In this document: piece by piece, positions 44,363-52,832 of the stretch
How the letters are laid out: each line of letters opens with the position of its first letter
Position numbering within the stretch: the first letter of the stretch is position 1
Source: JAGWBF01 sp965116325
GTDB taxonomy: Bacteria > Chloroflexota > Dehalococcoidia > Lucifugimonadales > JAGWBF01
Direction of reading: 5' to 3'
Assembly: GCA_965116325.1 (NCBI GenBank)
Contig: OZ220675.1
Span: forward strand, 2,305,889 to 2,369,888
DNA: 64,000 nucleotides
Notes under the pieces: generated by a model
What the model was told of the DNA's origin: nothing
Seen by the model: only the letters and a program-made list of their open reading frames with translations
Database searches by the model: none
Translations under genes and position numbers: made by a program

Positions 44363-45033
44363 GCGCATCGGCGAACCGGCCGGACCTGACCCTGGCGTCG
44401 GAGAAGGCCCAGCAGGAGCTTTCCACCAAGCACGAAGCCAGGGAATCGGGCCTTCGCATCTCCAGGGAGGTGATCCGTCTATCGGCCAACGCCATCCGCG
44501 CGGTCCATCGCCACGACCTGGACGAGGCTGCTTCCCTGATTGCCCAAGCCTCCCAGCGACTGGTGGAGGCGGAGACTATTAGGGAACGGAGCCCGGACAT
44601 TTACTATTCGGGTTTCTTGGCCGATGCCCGTAAGGAGTACGCCGAGGCCAACATCACCCTGGCGCTGATTTCCGGGAACTCCATTCCCCAGGCCGAAGGG
44701 CTGGGAGTGGAGATGTCGTCCTACCTCAACGGTATGGGTGAGGTGATCGGCGAGCTTCGCCGTTACGTCCTGGACTCGCTGAGGCGGAACGAGACGGGAC
44801 GGTGCGAGGAGCTGATGCAGGTCATGGATGACATCTACAGCCTGCTGGTGACCGTGGACTTTCCCGAGGGTGTGACCGGCGGCCTGAGGCGTACCACCGA
44901 TGCTATGCGCGGGGTGCTGGAGCGCACCAGGGGCGACCTGACCATTACCCAGCGCCAGTTGGAGCTGGAGAAGCTTCTGGTGGGCTTTCAGGAGCGACTG
45001 CCGCCCGGAGCAGTTTCCCTTGACACCCCCTAG
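44359..45033 (+). CDS. Translin-family protein
   Basis: A 224-residue all-helical protein matching bacterial and archaeal translin relatives. SREVIRLSANAIRAVHRHDLDEAASLIAQA, then YSGFLADARKEYAEANI, and SYLNGMGEVIGELRRYVLDSLR are typical. In eukaryotes translin binds single-stranded RNA and DNA; bacterial roles are not settled. The GTG at 44359 overlaps the thiE stop by 4 bases; an earlier start would lie wholly inside thiE. Confidence 0.85.
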   Translation: MSASANRPDLTLASEKAQQELSTKHEARESGLRISREVIRLSANAIRAVHRHDLDEAASLIAQASQRLVEAETIRERSPDIYYSGFLADARKEYAEANITLALISGNSIPQAEGLGVEMSSYLNGMGEVIGELRRYVLDSLRRNETGRCEELMQVMDDIYSLLVTVDFPEGVTGGLRRTTDAMRGVLERTRGDLTITQRQLELEKLLVGFQERLPPGAVSLDTP

Positions 45034-45093
45034 CATGTGTGCTAGCTTCTCTGATGCTCTCGAACAGGGTACTGAGAGATAGGAGACCATTTC

Positions 45094-47145
45094 ATGAACT
45101 CACTGATAGTCGCTGGCGCCCTCGGCGCCGCTGCCCTCCTCTTCGCCGCGCTTCTGACCCTCCGGGTCCTGAAGGAGGACGAGGGCAACTCCGCCATGAA
45201 GGACATCGGCCTTGCCATCAAGGAAGGTGCGCTGGCCTTCCTGCGCCGGGAGTACCTGGTCCTGCTGCCCTTTGTGGTAGTGGTCGCCGTGGCCCTGTGG
45301 GCGCTGATCGACTGGTGGACCAACGACTCCCTGGTGCCCAAGACGGCCATCTCTTATCTGGCAGGCACCCTGTGCTCGGCCACCGCGGGATTCATAGGCA
45401 TGAACGTAGCCATCAGGGCCAACGTGAGGACGGCCGCCGCCGCAATGAGGGGCTTGAATCCGGCCCTGCGGGTGGCCTTCAACAGCGGCGCTGTCATGGG
45501 CATAAGCGTCGTGGGGATTGGCTTGCTGGGAGTCACCATCCTGTACCTCATCTGGCAGGATGTGACCTACGTCATCGGCTTCGCCTTCGGCGCCTCTTCC
45601 ATAGCCCTGTTCGCCAGGGTGGGCGGCGGTATATTCACCAAGGCCGCCGACGTTGGCTCGGACCTGGTGGGAAAGGTGGAGGCGGGAATCCCCGAGGATG
45701 ACCCCCGGAATGCCGGGGTTATCGCCGATAACGTGGGCGATAACGTGGGCGACGTGGCCGGCATGGGCGCCGACCTGTTCGAGTCCTACGTTGGCTCCAT
45801 TATCGCTGCGATGACCCTGGCCGTGGCGGCTGGCGCTTCGGGTTGGAAAGACGATGTGGTGATGCTCCCCCTGCTGGTTGCATCGGCAGGGATCCTGGCC
45901 TCGGTGCTGGGCACCTTCGTGGTAAGGACAGGAGAGCAGGCGGGCTTCAGCCAGCTCCTCTGGGCCCTAAGGCGGGGAATCATTGCCTCGGCGGTGCTGG
46001 TGCTCCTTATGGCCCTTGGAGCGGTGTTGCTGCTGGACCTGGACGGGGTAATTGGCGACAACGTTACGGGCTTCGACCTGTTTGCGGCCATAGCATCGGG
46101 GTTGGTTGCCGGGGTGATAATCGGGTTGGCCACCGAGTTCTACACATCCTATGACTATCCTCCCACCAAGGGAGTGGCGGAATCAGCCCAGACGGGTGCC
46201 GCAACTACCATGATCACGGGAATTGCCACAGGGATGCAGAGCACGGCGATACCGGGCCTGATCATCGGCGGAGCTATCCTGGCTTCCTTCGAGCTGGCGG
46301 GATTCTACGGTGTTGGCCTGGCGGGGGTTGGGATGCTCTCCACCCTGGGCATAACCCTTGCCACCGACGCGTATGGCCCCGTGGCCGACAATGCGGGTGG
46401 CATAGCGGAGCAGGCCCACCTGGACCCCGAGGTTCGCCAGCGCACAGACTCCCTGGATGCTTTGGGCAACACCACGGCGGCGACCGGGAAGGGCTTTGCC
46501 ATCGGCTCGGCAGGTCTTACCGCCCTCGCCCTGCTGGCCGCCTACGCCGAGGCGGCCGACCTGGACGGCCTCATCAACCTGCTGCAGCACACCACTCTCG
46601 TAGGCGTCCTGATTGGCGGGATGCTTCCCTTCCTGTTCTCGGCCATGACCATGAGGGCTGTGGGCCGGGCGGCGTTCTCCATCGTCAACGAGGTGCGAAG
46701 GCAGTTCCGGGAGATACCAGGGATCATGGAGGGGACGGGACGGCCCGACTACGCCAGGTGCGTGGACATCAGCACCAGGGGTGCGCTGCGGGAGATGATC
46801 GTCCCCGGCCTCCTTGCGGTGGCGGCTCCCCTTCTGGTCGGCTTCATCCTGGGCCCCGTTGCCCTTGGCGGGCTGCTGGTGGGGTCCATAGCGTCGGGAT
46901 TCATGCTGGCCATCACCATGGCCAACGCCGGCGGTGCTTGGGACAACGCCAAGAAGTACATCGAGGTGGGCCACTACGGCGGGAAAGGTTCGGACCCTCA
47001 CAAGGCTGCAGTGGAGGGCGATGTAGTGGGAGACCCCTTCAAGGACACGTCGGGACCTTCACTGAACATCTTGCTGAAGCTGATGGCGGTAGTCTCCCTG
47101 GTGTTCGCCCCCGTCTTCCTGCAGGTGGAGCCCCTCATCGGCTAA
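45094..47145 (+). CDS. hppA: Membrane-bound ion-translocating pyrophosphatase
   Basis: A 683-residue, about 16-helix integral membrane protein that couples pyrophosphate hydrolysis to proton or sodium export. The catalytic loops read DVGSDLVGKVEAGIPEDDP and NVGDNVGDVAGMGADLFES. The motif GNTTAATGKGFAIGSAG has Ala where potassium-independent enzymes have Lys, so this is the potassium-dependent class. Whether it pumps protons or sodium cannot be decided by eye. AGGAGA lies upstream of the ATG. Confidence 0.95.
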   Translation: MNSLIVAGALGAAALLFAALLTLRVLKEDEGNSAMKDIGLAIKEGALAFLRREYLVLLPFVVVVAVALWALIDWWTNDSLVPKTAISYLAGTLCSATAGFIGMNVAIRANVRTAAAAMRGLNPALRVAFNSGAVMGISVVGIGLLGVTILYLIWQDVTYVIGFAFGASSIALFARVGGGIFTKAADVGSDLVGKVEAGIPEDDPRNAGVIADNVGDNVGDVAGMGADLFESYVGSIIAAMTLAVAAGASGWKDDVVMLPLLVASAGILASVLGTFVVRTGEQAGFSQLLWALRRGIIASAVLVLLMALGAVLLLDLDGVIGDNVTGFDLFAAIASGLVAGVIIGLATEFYTSYDYPPTKGVAESAQTGAATTMITGIATGMQSTAIPGLIIGGAILASFELAGFYGVGLAGVGMLSTLGITLATDAYGPVADNAGGIAEQAHLDPEVRQRTDSLDALGNTTAATGKGFAIGSAGLTALALLAAYAEAADLDGLINLLQHTTLVGVLIGGMLPFLFSAMTMRAVGRAAFSIVNEVRRQFREIPGIMEGTGRPDYARCVDISTRGALREMIVPGLLAVAAPLLVGFILGPVALGGLLVGSIASGFMLAITMANAGGAWDNAKKYIEVGHYGGKGSDPHKAAVEGDVVGDPFKDTSGPSLNILLKLMAVVSLVFAPVFLQVEPLIG

Positions 47146-47307
47146 GGGTCCGGGATTCGCCTCATATCGGCGGTAGTCGCGTCACTAGACAGATTGGCGC
47201 TCTGGCCCGATAGCCCGCGCTTCCGCGCACTCTCCTCTACTGGCCGCATTGGGCTTCTTGACGGGCCACCTAGCCTCCCGGGGTAGAACAATCCAAGGGG
47301 AGGGCGT

Positions 47308-47313
47308 TATACT
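47308..47313 (+). promoter_or_regulatory. Possible -10 element for the tRNA gene
   Basis: TATACT lies about 68 bases upstream of the tRNA. No good -35 is visible, so this is tentative. The 47146-47381 region shows nothing else I can name. Confidence 0.3.
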
Positions 47314-47381
47314 CTTGGATGGACCCGTAGGTGTGTCTCGTCTACCCAACCATCCCACCTAGGGTGTCCGTGTTCGGTTAA

Positions 47382-47456
47382 GCGGGTGTAGCTCAGTGGT
47401 AGAGCGCTAGCCTTCCAAGCTAGCTGTCGTGGGTTCGATCCCCATCGCCCGCTCCA
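47382..47456 (+). tRNA. tRNA-Gly (anticodon TCC)
   Basis: A 75-base gene with encoded CCA. Acceptor GCGGGTG pairs with CGCCCGC, with one G-T pair. The anticodon stem CTAGC/GCTAG encloses the loop CTTCCAA, giving anticodon TCC at 47414-47416, which reads GGA. The T arm has GGGTTCGATCCCC. It is the last gene of the ordered core region; everything after it is accessory, as expected if tRNA genes served as insertion sites. Confidence 0.95.
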
Positions 47457-47600
47457 CTTGTCTTTCAATTCAGCTATAAATCACATTCTTGCTGAAGCTC
47501 TGTATCACAACTAGTGTAACACATCAACGCACCGTGAATCTGTTGGCACGGGACAAATCGGAGCGTTCTCAGACGTGTGAGATGAGAGATTCAGTTGAGG

Positions 47601-47670
47601 GGTTCCGTTTGATTGTAATGTTTGGCGTATCCAGACTCAAGTGCGGCAAACCCTAGATGCAAACGGAACC
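47601..47670 (+). repeat. 70-bp palindromic repeat, copy A
   Basis: It begins GGTTCCGTTTG and ends CAAACGGAACC. The two 26-base arms are near-complementary with a few conserved mismatches, leaving a loop of about 18 bases. This copy cuts the 3' end of the methyltransferase fragment and supplies its last codons. It is the most diverged of the six copies. Confidence 0.9.
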
Positions 47671-48382
47671 AACGCGATCACTCCCCCGGGCCTCACCTTA
47701 TCCAGGGACTTGCCGAAGAAGTAGTTGTGAATACGCCGGGTCATGAACGCCGGGTATTCGGGGTCGACCACGCCATAGCTCCCGAAAGGCACGTTGGAAA
47801 TGGCTATGCCGTAGTGGTTGTCCGGCAGATGGGCATCTTCGTACTTGGCGGACTGGTAGACCCGGTCCTCGGGGAACTTGGCTTTGAGTATCCTGCTGGT
47901 CAGGTCGTCCAGCTCGACAGCGGTACGCTCGGACTTGGCCGCCAGGGCCGCCGGCTGGTACTCCAGGAACCTTCCCGTCCCGGCCGAGGGCTCCAACACC
48001 CGCAGCTTCCCAGCATCCCCCGCCCCCAGGTCTCAAGGCCCTTCCACATGGTCCTGATGATCTCAGGGGTGGTGTAGAAGGCGTTGAGCCGCGACCCTGT
48101 GATCGCGTTGTACTCTTCCTCAGAGATCATCTCTCCGAGCTCATCCCCTCGACGTCGCCATGGCCCGCTCTCGGTTTCCAGGTTGAAGGCTTCCCCAAAC
48201 TCGGACCCGCCGAATCCGGAGTACCCATCCAGAACCCGACGTTCCGCGGGAGTCTCCTCTCGCCCTTCCTCTTCCAGCTTCTTCAGGGTCCTGAGAGCAT
48301 CCATGTTGGCTTCCCATCGGGGAACACCCCGGTTGGGCAGCGCAACATCATCTTCGGGAGCGCTGTAGCGCAGGGTAGTCAT
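47637..48382 (-). pseudogene. Fragment of a large DNA methyltransferase/helicase-type protein
   Basis: The first frame (from ATG 48382) reads LDGYSGFGGSEFGEAF and NAFYTTPEIIRTMWKGLE. After a frameshift in a G-rich run near 48025-48036, a second frame continues with RVLEPSAGTGRFLEY (SAM-binding motif I) and ISNVPFGSYGV (the NPPF-like catalytic motif, here NVPF). This N-terminal layout is that of very large methylase-helicase proteins on mobile elements; the helicase part is missing. The remnant ends GGVIAL, then 10 codons come from repeat copy A and its flank before TGA. Both the frameshift and the truncation suggest a dead gene. Confidence 0.75.
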
Positions 48383-48588
48383 TAGTCTGTGTACACTTCA
48401 AGAAGTTTGTAGAAGACCGCATGGTTCCAGGCTTCCCTACACCACCAGCCCTGGGAAATGAGCCACCTAGCATACTCAAGGCACCTCTCGGCGGTTGTCT
48501 CCAGCGCCGCATCCAGGGTCCCTTTCCTGGCCAGCCTCTTGAACTCGTCTAGGCGCTCCTCAAACAGGAACGTACGCCGGACCTGCAT
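48382..48588 (-). CDS. Small hypothetical protein upstream of the methyltransferase fragment
   Basis: A 68-residue protein rich in charged and aromatic residues (LFEERLDEFKRLARKG, ISQGWWCREAWNHAVFYKLLEVY). AAGGAA lies 6 bases before the ATG. Its stop overlaps the start of the methyltransferase gene (TAATG), so the two were translated together. No known domain is recognised; probably an accessory gene of the same lost mobile element. Confidence 0.6.
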   Translation of the reverse strand: MQVRRTFLFEERLDEFKRLARKGTLDAALETTAERCLEYARWLISQGWWCREAWNHAVFYKLLEVYTD

Positions 48589-48615
48589 CAGATGTTCCTT
48601 ATTATGGCGTTGCTC

Positions 48616-48717
48616 CTACTCTAGGGCTTCCGCCAGGTCCTCCCCGGTGAGGTGCTTGTATTCCTGGGGGATCGCCTCTTCGTCAGTAGCCTCGAACAGC
48701 GACACTTGCTCAGCCAT
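48616..48717 (-). CDS. Very small acidic protein (33 residues)
   Basis: The frame MAEQVSLFEATDEEA continues to HLTGEDLAEALE. I start it at 48717, where GGGAGGG stands 5 bases upstream; an upstream in-frame extension to 48825 has no ribosome site. It is the first of three closely spaced minus-strand frames leading to the methyltransferase remnant. The function is unknown. Confidence 0.45.
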   Translation of the reverse strand: MAEQVSLFEATDEEAIPQEYKHLTGEDLAEALE

Positions 48718-49091
48718 AGCACCCTCCCTTGTTCCAGCTTTCATTGAATCTAACCCATCGGTTCCTTCATTGTTTACCAGCCCCATGTCCTTCAATATCA
48801 AGTCGCCTATCCTGCAGAAACTCACCGATTTTGCATACCGCCAGCTAGGGAGAACGGCTGAAAAGGCTGCAACTTCCTACCACTTCCAATAAGGAATAGT
48901 GGGGTTTACCCCAGTAATATAGACCATTATTTCGGCGCACTCTCTCAAACCCCCCGTTTTGCCCTTCCAAAACACCCCTCACAGAGCACCCCCGTTACCT
49001 GGGAAACGCCCCGCCACCAAGCAATATCCCCTACCCAGGCGGCCCCCTGCCGGCATCCAACCCTGGAAAACCGAGTGCCACTCGCCCGAAT

Positions 49092-49430
49092 CTAGCGCCA
49101 AGCCGCGACGTGGACCCAACCCACCTTCTTCCGGTCCTCGTACCGAGTCCGCCTGGGCAGCTTCACTTCCATCACCGCCGCCGCCTTCACAAGCTTCTGG
49201 ACATGGCTGATGCTCACGTACAGGCTCGACGCGATGATCTCGTAGGGCATCCTCAGCTCCTACGCCTTCCAGATGTTCATCCACTGCCTTGCTTTCGCCA
49301 CGCTCACCGCAGCGTTGTAGGCGATCTCCTCCAGCCCATACCCCAGGTTCCAAAGCGACGCCGCTATCTCCTGACGCCTCCCGACCGGCCCGTCGGTCTT
49401 CGGTGCCTTCACTCCGCCTATGGTCCTCAT
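49092..49430 (-). pseudogene. Small helix-turn-helix-like protein broken by an in-frame TAG
   Basis: From ATG 49430 (GGGAGG 4 bases upstream) the frame reads MRTIGGVKAPKTDGPVGRRQ and on to YNAAVSVAKARQWMNIWKA, then TAG at 49260-49262. The same frame goes on as ELRMPYEIIASSLYVSISHV and ends LPRRTRYEDRKKVGWVHV. Both halves look like helix-turn-helix segments of one 112-codon protein, so a single amber change seems to have split it. It lies just downstream of repeat copy B. No family is recognised. Confidence 0.5.
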
Positions 49431-49462
49431 GGTGCCTCCCTTCAGTCTCGATTCCTCGCCGA

Positions 49463-49532
49463 GGCTCCGTTTGCTTCTAGTGTTTGCCGTACCTGAACCT
49501 GGATACGCCGGACACTACAACTAAACGGAACC
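49463..49532 (-). repeat. 70-bp palindromic repeat, copy B
   Basis: Inverted relative to copies A, C, D and E. It differs from copy F at one position only. Together with copy C it forms an inverted pair 65 bases apart. Confidence 0.92.
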
Positions 49533-49597
49533 TCTCCGTGTAGTCGCTGTGCACTTCCTCATCATTATCTTCATCATCCGTGAGGAACACCTTCGCC

Positions 49598-49667
49598 GGT
49601 TCCGTTTGGTTATAGCGTCTAGCGTATCCAGGCTCAGGTATGGCAAACCCTATAAGCAAACGGAGCG
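49598..49667 (+). repeat. 70-bp palindromic repeat, copy C
   Basis: It begins GGTTCCGTTTGG and ends CAAACGGAGCG. The last base and several arm positions have drifted, so it is probably an older copy. Confidence 0.88.
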
Positions 49668-49695
49668 CTACGAATGTCCAGTCAATTCTCAGGAC

Positions 49696-49905
49696 ATGAA
49701 GATGTTGTGGGATGAAGGGCCTATGACCCTTACGGCATCTCCCGGAGTCACTCCTTCTCAATTGTCAGAAGGGCTGGCTAGTGACATGTCTTTCACTCAG
49801 CAACTGAGCCCGCATGAGCGAACGCGTTTCCAACTGGCCTCTTGGTGGTACCGACGTGGGTGCGAAGCAAGAACCATCTTCGAATTTTGGCTTGGGGGCC
49901 TGTGA
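49696..49905 (+). CDS. Possible small hypothetical protein
   Basis: A 69-residue frame running MKMLWDEGPMTLTASPG to SFTQQLSPHERTRFQLASWW and FEFWLGGL. No clear ribosome site is present and no family is recognised. It could equally be chance coding in a repeat-rich gap (49431-49936) that otherwise holds only repeat copies B and C. Confidence 0.2.
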   Translation: MKMLWDEGPMTLTASPGVTPSQLSEGLASDMSFTQQLSPHERTRFQLASWWYRRGCEARTIFEFWLGGL

Positions 49906-49936
49906 TCCCCTAGTAGCATGATTCTCGCTAACCGTC

Positions 49937-50137
49937 CTAACCCCTTCGGAATCCTGTCTCCTCGGGGACAGGCTCGTTTGCAGCGGCCACCGGTGTGTCG
50001 AGTGGCAAAGGAGGTGCGCCCGATTCCGTTGTAGGAGCGGCCGCTGCCACCTGAGCAGCACCATTGCCGCCGCTGGCCGCCACGGCTATAAGGACCATTC
50101 CGGCCGGAAGCGCCACGAGTCGTATGAACTCCGACAT
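49937..50137 (-). CDS. Possible small exported or membrane protein
   Basis: A 66-residue frame. It starts MSEFIRLVALPAGMVLIAV, a short signal- or anchor-like hydrophobic segment, and continues as an Ala/Pro-rich tail. GAGGT lies 6 bases before the ATG at 50137. It lies about 100 bases downstream of the hybrid kinase gene on the same strand. Unrecognised. Confidence 0.35.
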   Translation of the reverse strand: MSEFIRLVALPAGMVLIAVAASGGNGAAQVAAAAPTTESGAPPLPLDTPVAAANEPVPEETGFRRG

Positions 50138-50240
50138 CTCGGACCTCATTAATCTCTACTATCTTCCAGCAATCCCTACTACCTTCGAATCCGACAAGAC
50201 CTTCTGTGGTCCACGCACTCAGCAAGTCGCGGGTGGTTAT

Positions 50241-52616
50241 TCACGCCTCCCCCTTGGCGATGCGGTAGCCGACGCGGGGCTCGGTGAAGATGTAGGTGGG
50301 GTTCTGCGCGTCGTCACCGAGTTTACGACGGAGCCTCTTCACCACCTCGCGCACCTGCCAGGGCTCCCCCGTCCTCTCGGGTCCCCACACCCGTTGGAGC
50401 AGGACGTCGTGGGTCAACACTCGCCCGGCATGGACCGAGAGCTCGTAGAGCAATGCGTACTCCGTGGCCGTCAGCTGCACGGGACGCCCCGCCAGGGTCA
50501 CCCGGCGCTGGGCGTAGTCGATGGTAAGCCCTTCCGTGTCGTAGGGCTCGGACGGCTCGTCCTGGTGGGGAGCGGCACGCCTGCGCAGGGCCGCCCTGAT
50601 CCTCGCGGCAAGCTCCGTCGGCGAGAAGGGCTTGACCAGGTAGTCCGACGCCCCCATGTCCAGGGCCCTGGCGACAACGTTGTCCTGGCCGTACAGCGAC
50701 AGGAAGATGACCGGCACGTCCTCCCTCTTGAGGATGTCCTTCATCACCTCGAACCCGTCGGCTCCCGGCAGCATCAGGTCCAGCAGCACCAGGTGGGGAC
50801 TCTCCTCCTCCATCAGCCGGGGAACGTCCTCGGGGTTCCCGGTCACTATGGAGGCGTAGCCGGCCCTCTCCAGGGCGTCGCGGATGTACCTGAGCGCCTG
50901 GGGATCGTCGTCCACGGCGAGGACTCGCACCTTGCCGCGCACCGGACCTCGAGAACGCGAGACTAACGCAGCGGGAGTCTCCGCGCCTCCGATGCCTTCC
51001 TGGTCCGCCACCGGAACGGTGAAGGTGAACCGTGCCCCCAGGCCAGGCCCGTCGCTCTCGGCCCAGATGCGTCCCCCGTGCGCCTCCACGATGCCCCTGC
51101 AGATGGCGAGCCCCAGGCCCGACCCTGAGACGCCGCTCCCACGGTCCGCGCCCTCCGGCCGGGAGAACTTCCTGAACAGGTGCGGCAGCGCCTCGGCAGG
51201 AATGCCCCTCCCCTCGTCGGCCACCGACACCGCCACGTGGACGCCCTCCCGAACGACGCTCACCCTGATGGGCGAACCCTCCGGCGAGTTCGCCGCGGCG
51301 TTTGTGAGCAGGTTGCCCAGCACCTGGACGATGCGGCGCCGGTCGGCCATTACGGGGGGCAGATTGGGCGCGAGCTCTATCTGAAGGTCCTCCCTTCCGT
51401 TGCCGTCCAGGAACCTTCCCCTGGCCTCGTCCACCATCTCTGCCGCGTTGGCAAGAGCCGGCTTGACCGACAGGGTGCCCGTCTCGATGCGGGCCACGTC
51501 CAGCAGGTCGCCGATCAGCTCCCGCATGCTGTCGGACTGGTCGCGGATGATCTGGTGGAACTGGCGCATCTCGGCGGGGTCTAGGTCCGCCTCCAGCAGC
51601 GTGTCGGCCGAGCCCTTGACGGCGGCCAGCGGTGTCCTCAGCTCGTGGCTCACCATGGCCAGGAACTCGGCGCGCAGCCGCTCCTGCTCCTCCAGCGGCG
51701 CAAGGTCCTGCAGCGTCACCACGTAGGAAGCTATCCCGCCACCCTCCGAGGGGATGGGCGTGGCGTTGAGCAGAACGGTCACGCTCCGCCCGTCCGGCAC
51801 CCGCAGAACGAGCTCCTCGGCCCGCACCGTCTCCCCCGCGCTCAACGCCTCGACCAGGCTGAACTCCTCAAGAGAGACCTCCCGCCCGTCGGAGCGGCGG
51901 AAGGTCAGCACGTCGAGCAGCTGCTCCGGCGATTGGTCTTCGTCCCGCAGGCCGTCGACGATGCGCGTCGCCTCCCGGTTGAACGACACCGGCGCTCCCG
52001 TCCCGGCGTCGAAGACCACGACCCCCACCGGCGAGGTGTCCACCAGGGTCTCCAGGTCGGTCCGCGCCCGCCGCTCCTCCCGGTGCCTGCGGGCATTGGC
52101 GATGACCATCGCCGCCTGGGAGGCGAACATCACCAGCGTCTCCTCGTCATCCTCCACGAACTCCGGGCCGGACTCCTCTCTTGCCAGGTAGACGGTGGCC
52201 ACGCTCCGGCCCAGGTGACGGACGGGAGCCGCCAGGAACGGGCCGGCGGGCACCGGCAGGCCCGGCTCGGAAAGCCCCTGCGATGCGAGGTAGCCCGATA
52301 GGTCCGGCACCCTGAGCGGTCCGGGAATCCTGCCCAATCGCTCGAAGAACCACGCCGCGTCGGGAACCTTCCACAGCCGCTCCGCCTCCTCGAGCGTCAA
52401 ACCGGATGAGAGGACGTCCTCCGCTTGTCCTCCTTCGTCCAGGAGGATGATCGCCCCGTATCGGGCCCGGGTAAGGTCGCGGGCCGAGTCCAGGACGCCC
52501 TGCAGCACCGCGTCGAAGTCGAGGCTCTCGTTGATGCGCAGGCTCGCCTCGCTCAGCCTGGCAAGACGCTCCCGCAGGGCCGATACCTCCTCGTCCCGCC
52601 TGTCGGGCTGGTCCAT
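50241..52616 (-). CDS. Hybrid sensor kinase with receiver and OmpR-type DNA-binding output in one chain
   Basis: A 791-residue soluble protein. Order: GAF (about 20-180), PAS (about 185-310), HisKA with phospho-acceptor His324 in MVSHELRTPLAAVK, and HATPase (ATPase motifs DEGRGIPAEALPHLF and GSGLGLAICRGIVEAHGG). Then comes a receiver (VRVLAVDDDPQA, phospho-Asp in LVLLDLMLPGADG) and a winged helix (LTATEYALLYELSVHAGR, NPTYIFTEPRVGYR). Kinase, receiver and DNA-binding output are normally on two proteins; here they are fused. I start it at 52616, where GAGGAG lies 6 bases upstream; an 18-residue extension is possible. A second copy lies at the end of the window and shares a 478-bp block without differences. 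Confidence 0.92.
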   Translation of the reverse strand: MDQPDRRDEEVSALRERLARLSEASLRINESLDFDAVLQGVLDSARDLTRARYGAIILLDEGGQAEDVLSSGLTLEEAERLWKVPDAAWFFERLGRIPGPLRVPDLSGYLASQGLSEPGLPVPAGPFLAAPVRHLGRSVATVYLAREESGPEFVEDDEETLVMFASQAAMVIANARRHREERRARTDLETLVDTSPVGVVVFDAGTGAPVSFNREATRIVDGLRDEDQSPEQLLDVLTFRRSDGREVSLEEFSLVEALSAGETVRAEELVLRVPDGRSVTVLLNATPIPSEGGGIASYVVTLQDLAPLEEQERLRAEFLAMVSHELRTPLAAVKGSADTLLEADLDPAEMRQFHQIIRDQSDSMRELIGDLLDVARIETGTLSVKPALANAAEMVDEARGRFLDGNGREDLQIELAPNLPPVMADRRRIVQVLGNLLTNAAANSPEGSPIRVSVVREGVHVAVSVADEGRGIPAEALPHLFRKFSRPEGADRGSGVSGSGLGLAICRGIVEAHGGRIWAESDGPGLGARFTFTVPVADQEGIGGAETPAALVSRSRGPVRGKVRVLAVDDDPQALRYIRDALERAGYASIVTGNPEDVPRLMEEESPHLVLLDLMLPGADGFEVMKDILKREDVPVIFLSLYGQDNVVARALDMGASDYLVKPFSPTELAARIRAALRRRAAPHQDEPSEPYDTEGLTIDYAQRRVTLAGRPVQLTATEYALLYELSVHAGRVLTHDVLLQRVWGPERTGEPWQVREVVKRLRRKLGDDAQNPTYIFTEPRVGYRIAKGEA
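50885..51362 (+). repeat. 478-bp block identical to 63523-64000
   Basis: It covers the ATPase domain and the linker to the receiver of the first hybrid kinase gene. Line-by-line comparison with 63523-64000 shows no difference. Immediately to the left (receiver and DNA-binding parts) the two genes differ at many positions. The identical block may extend beyond the window. Confidence 0.95.
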
Positions 52617-52770
52617 ATCCACTCCTCGCTGCCGGCTGGATTCGAGCTCCCCGGTGGGTTCGAGGGTCATAGTACCGCTGTTGGGGCTGTTTTTACAAGA
52701 AGTGTTACAGAAGAGGGGTTGCTTTTTACGTGGGTCTTATACCCCATCGCTAAAATACTGAGGGGAGTTG

Positions 52771-52810
52771 AGAGAAGTGCAAAAGCCTAGCTGATTAGCT
52801 ATGCGGAAAC
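52771..52810 (+). repeat. Left arm of a 40-bp inverted repeat (partner 57609-57647)
   Basis: AGAGAAGTGCAAAAG followed by CTAGCTGATTAGCTATGC matches the reverse complement of 57609-57647 with about five substitutions and one indel. The pair encloses 4.8 kb with one lipoprotein, the protease, a second lipoprotein and a small membrane protein. Confidence 0.75.
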
Positions 52811-52832
52811 CTGCACTGTCCTATTGTTGTGG

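Noticed and set aside
47637..48382. An active restriction-modification gene
   Set aside because: The SAM-binding and catalytic motifs are in different frames and the helicase and C-terminal parts are missing.
48979..49353. A minus-strand frame of 124 residues
   Set aside because: It is Gly/Glu-rich with no ribosome site and runs out of frame across the better-supported helix-turn-helix remnant.
49110..49496. A plus-strand frame ending in repeat copy B
   Set aside because: It is antisense to the helix-turn-helix remnant, with His/Pro/Arg-rich shadow composition; only its repeat-derived tail is informative.
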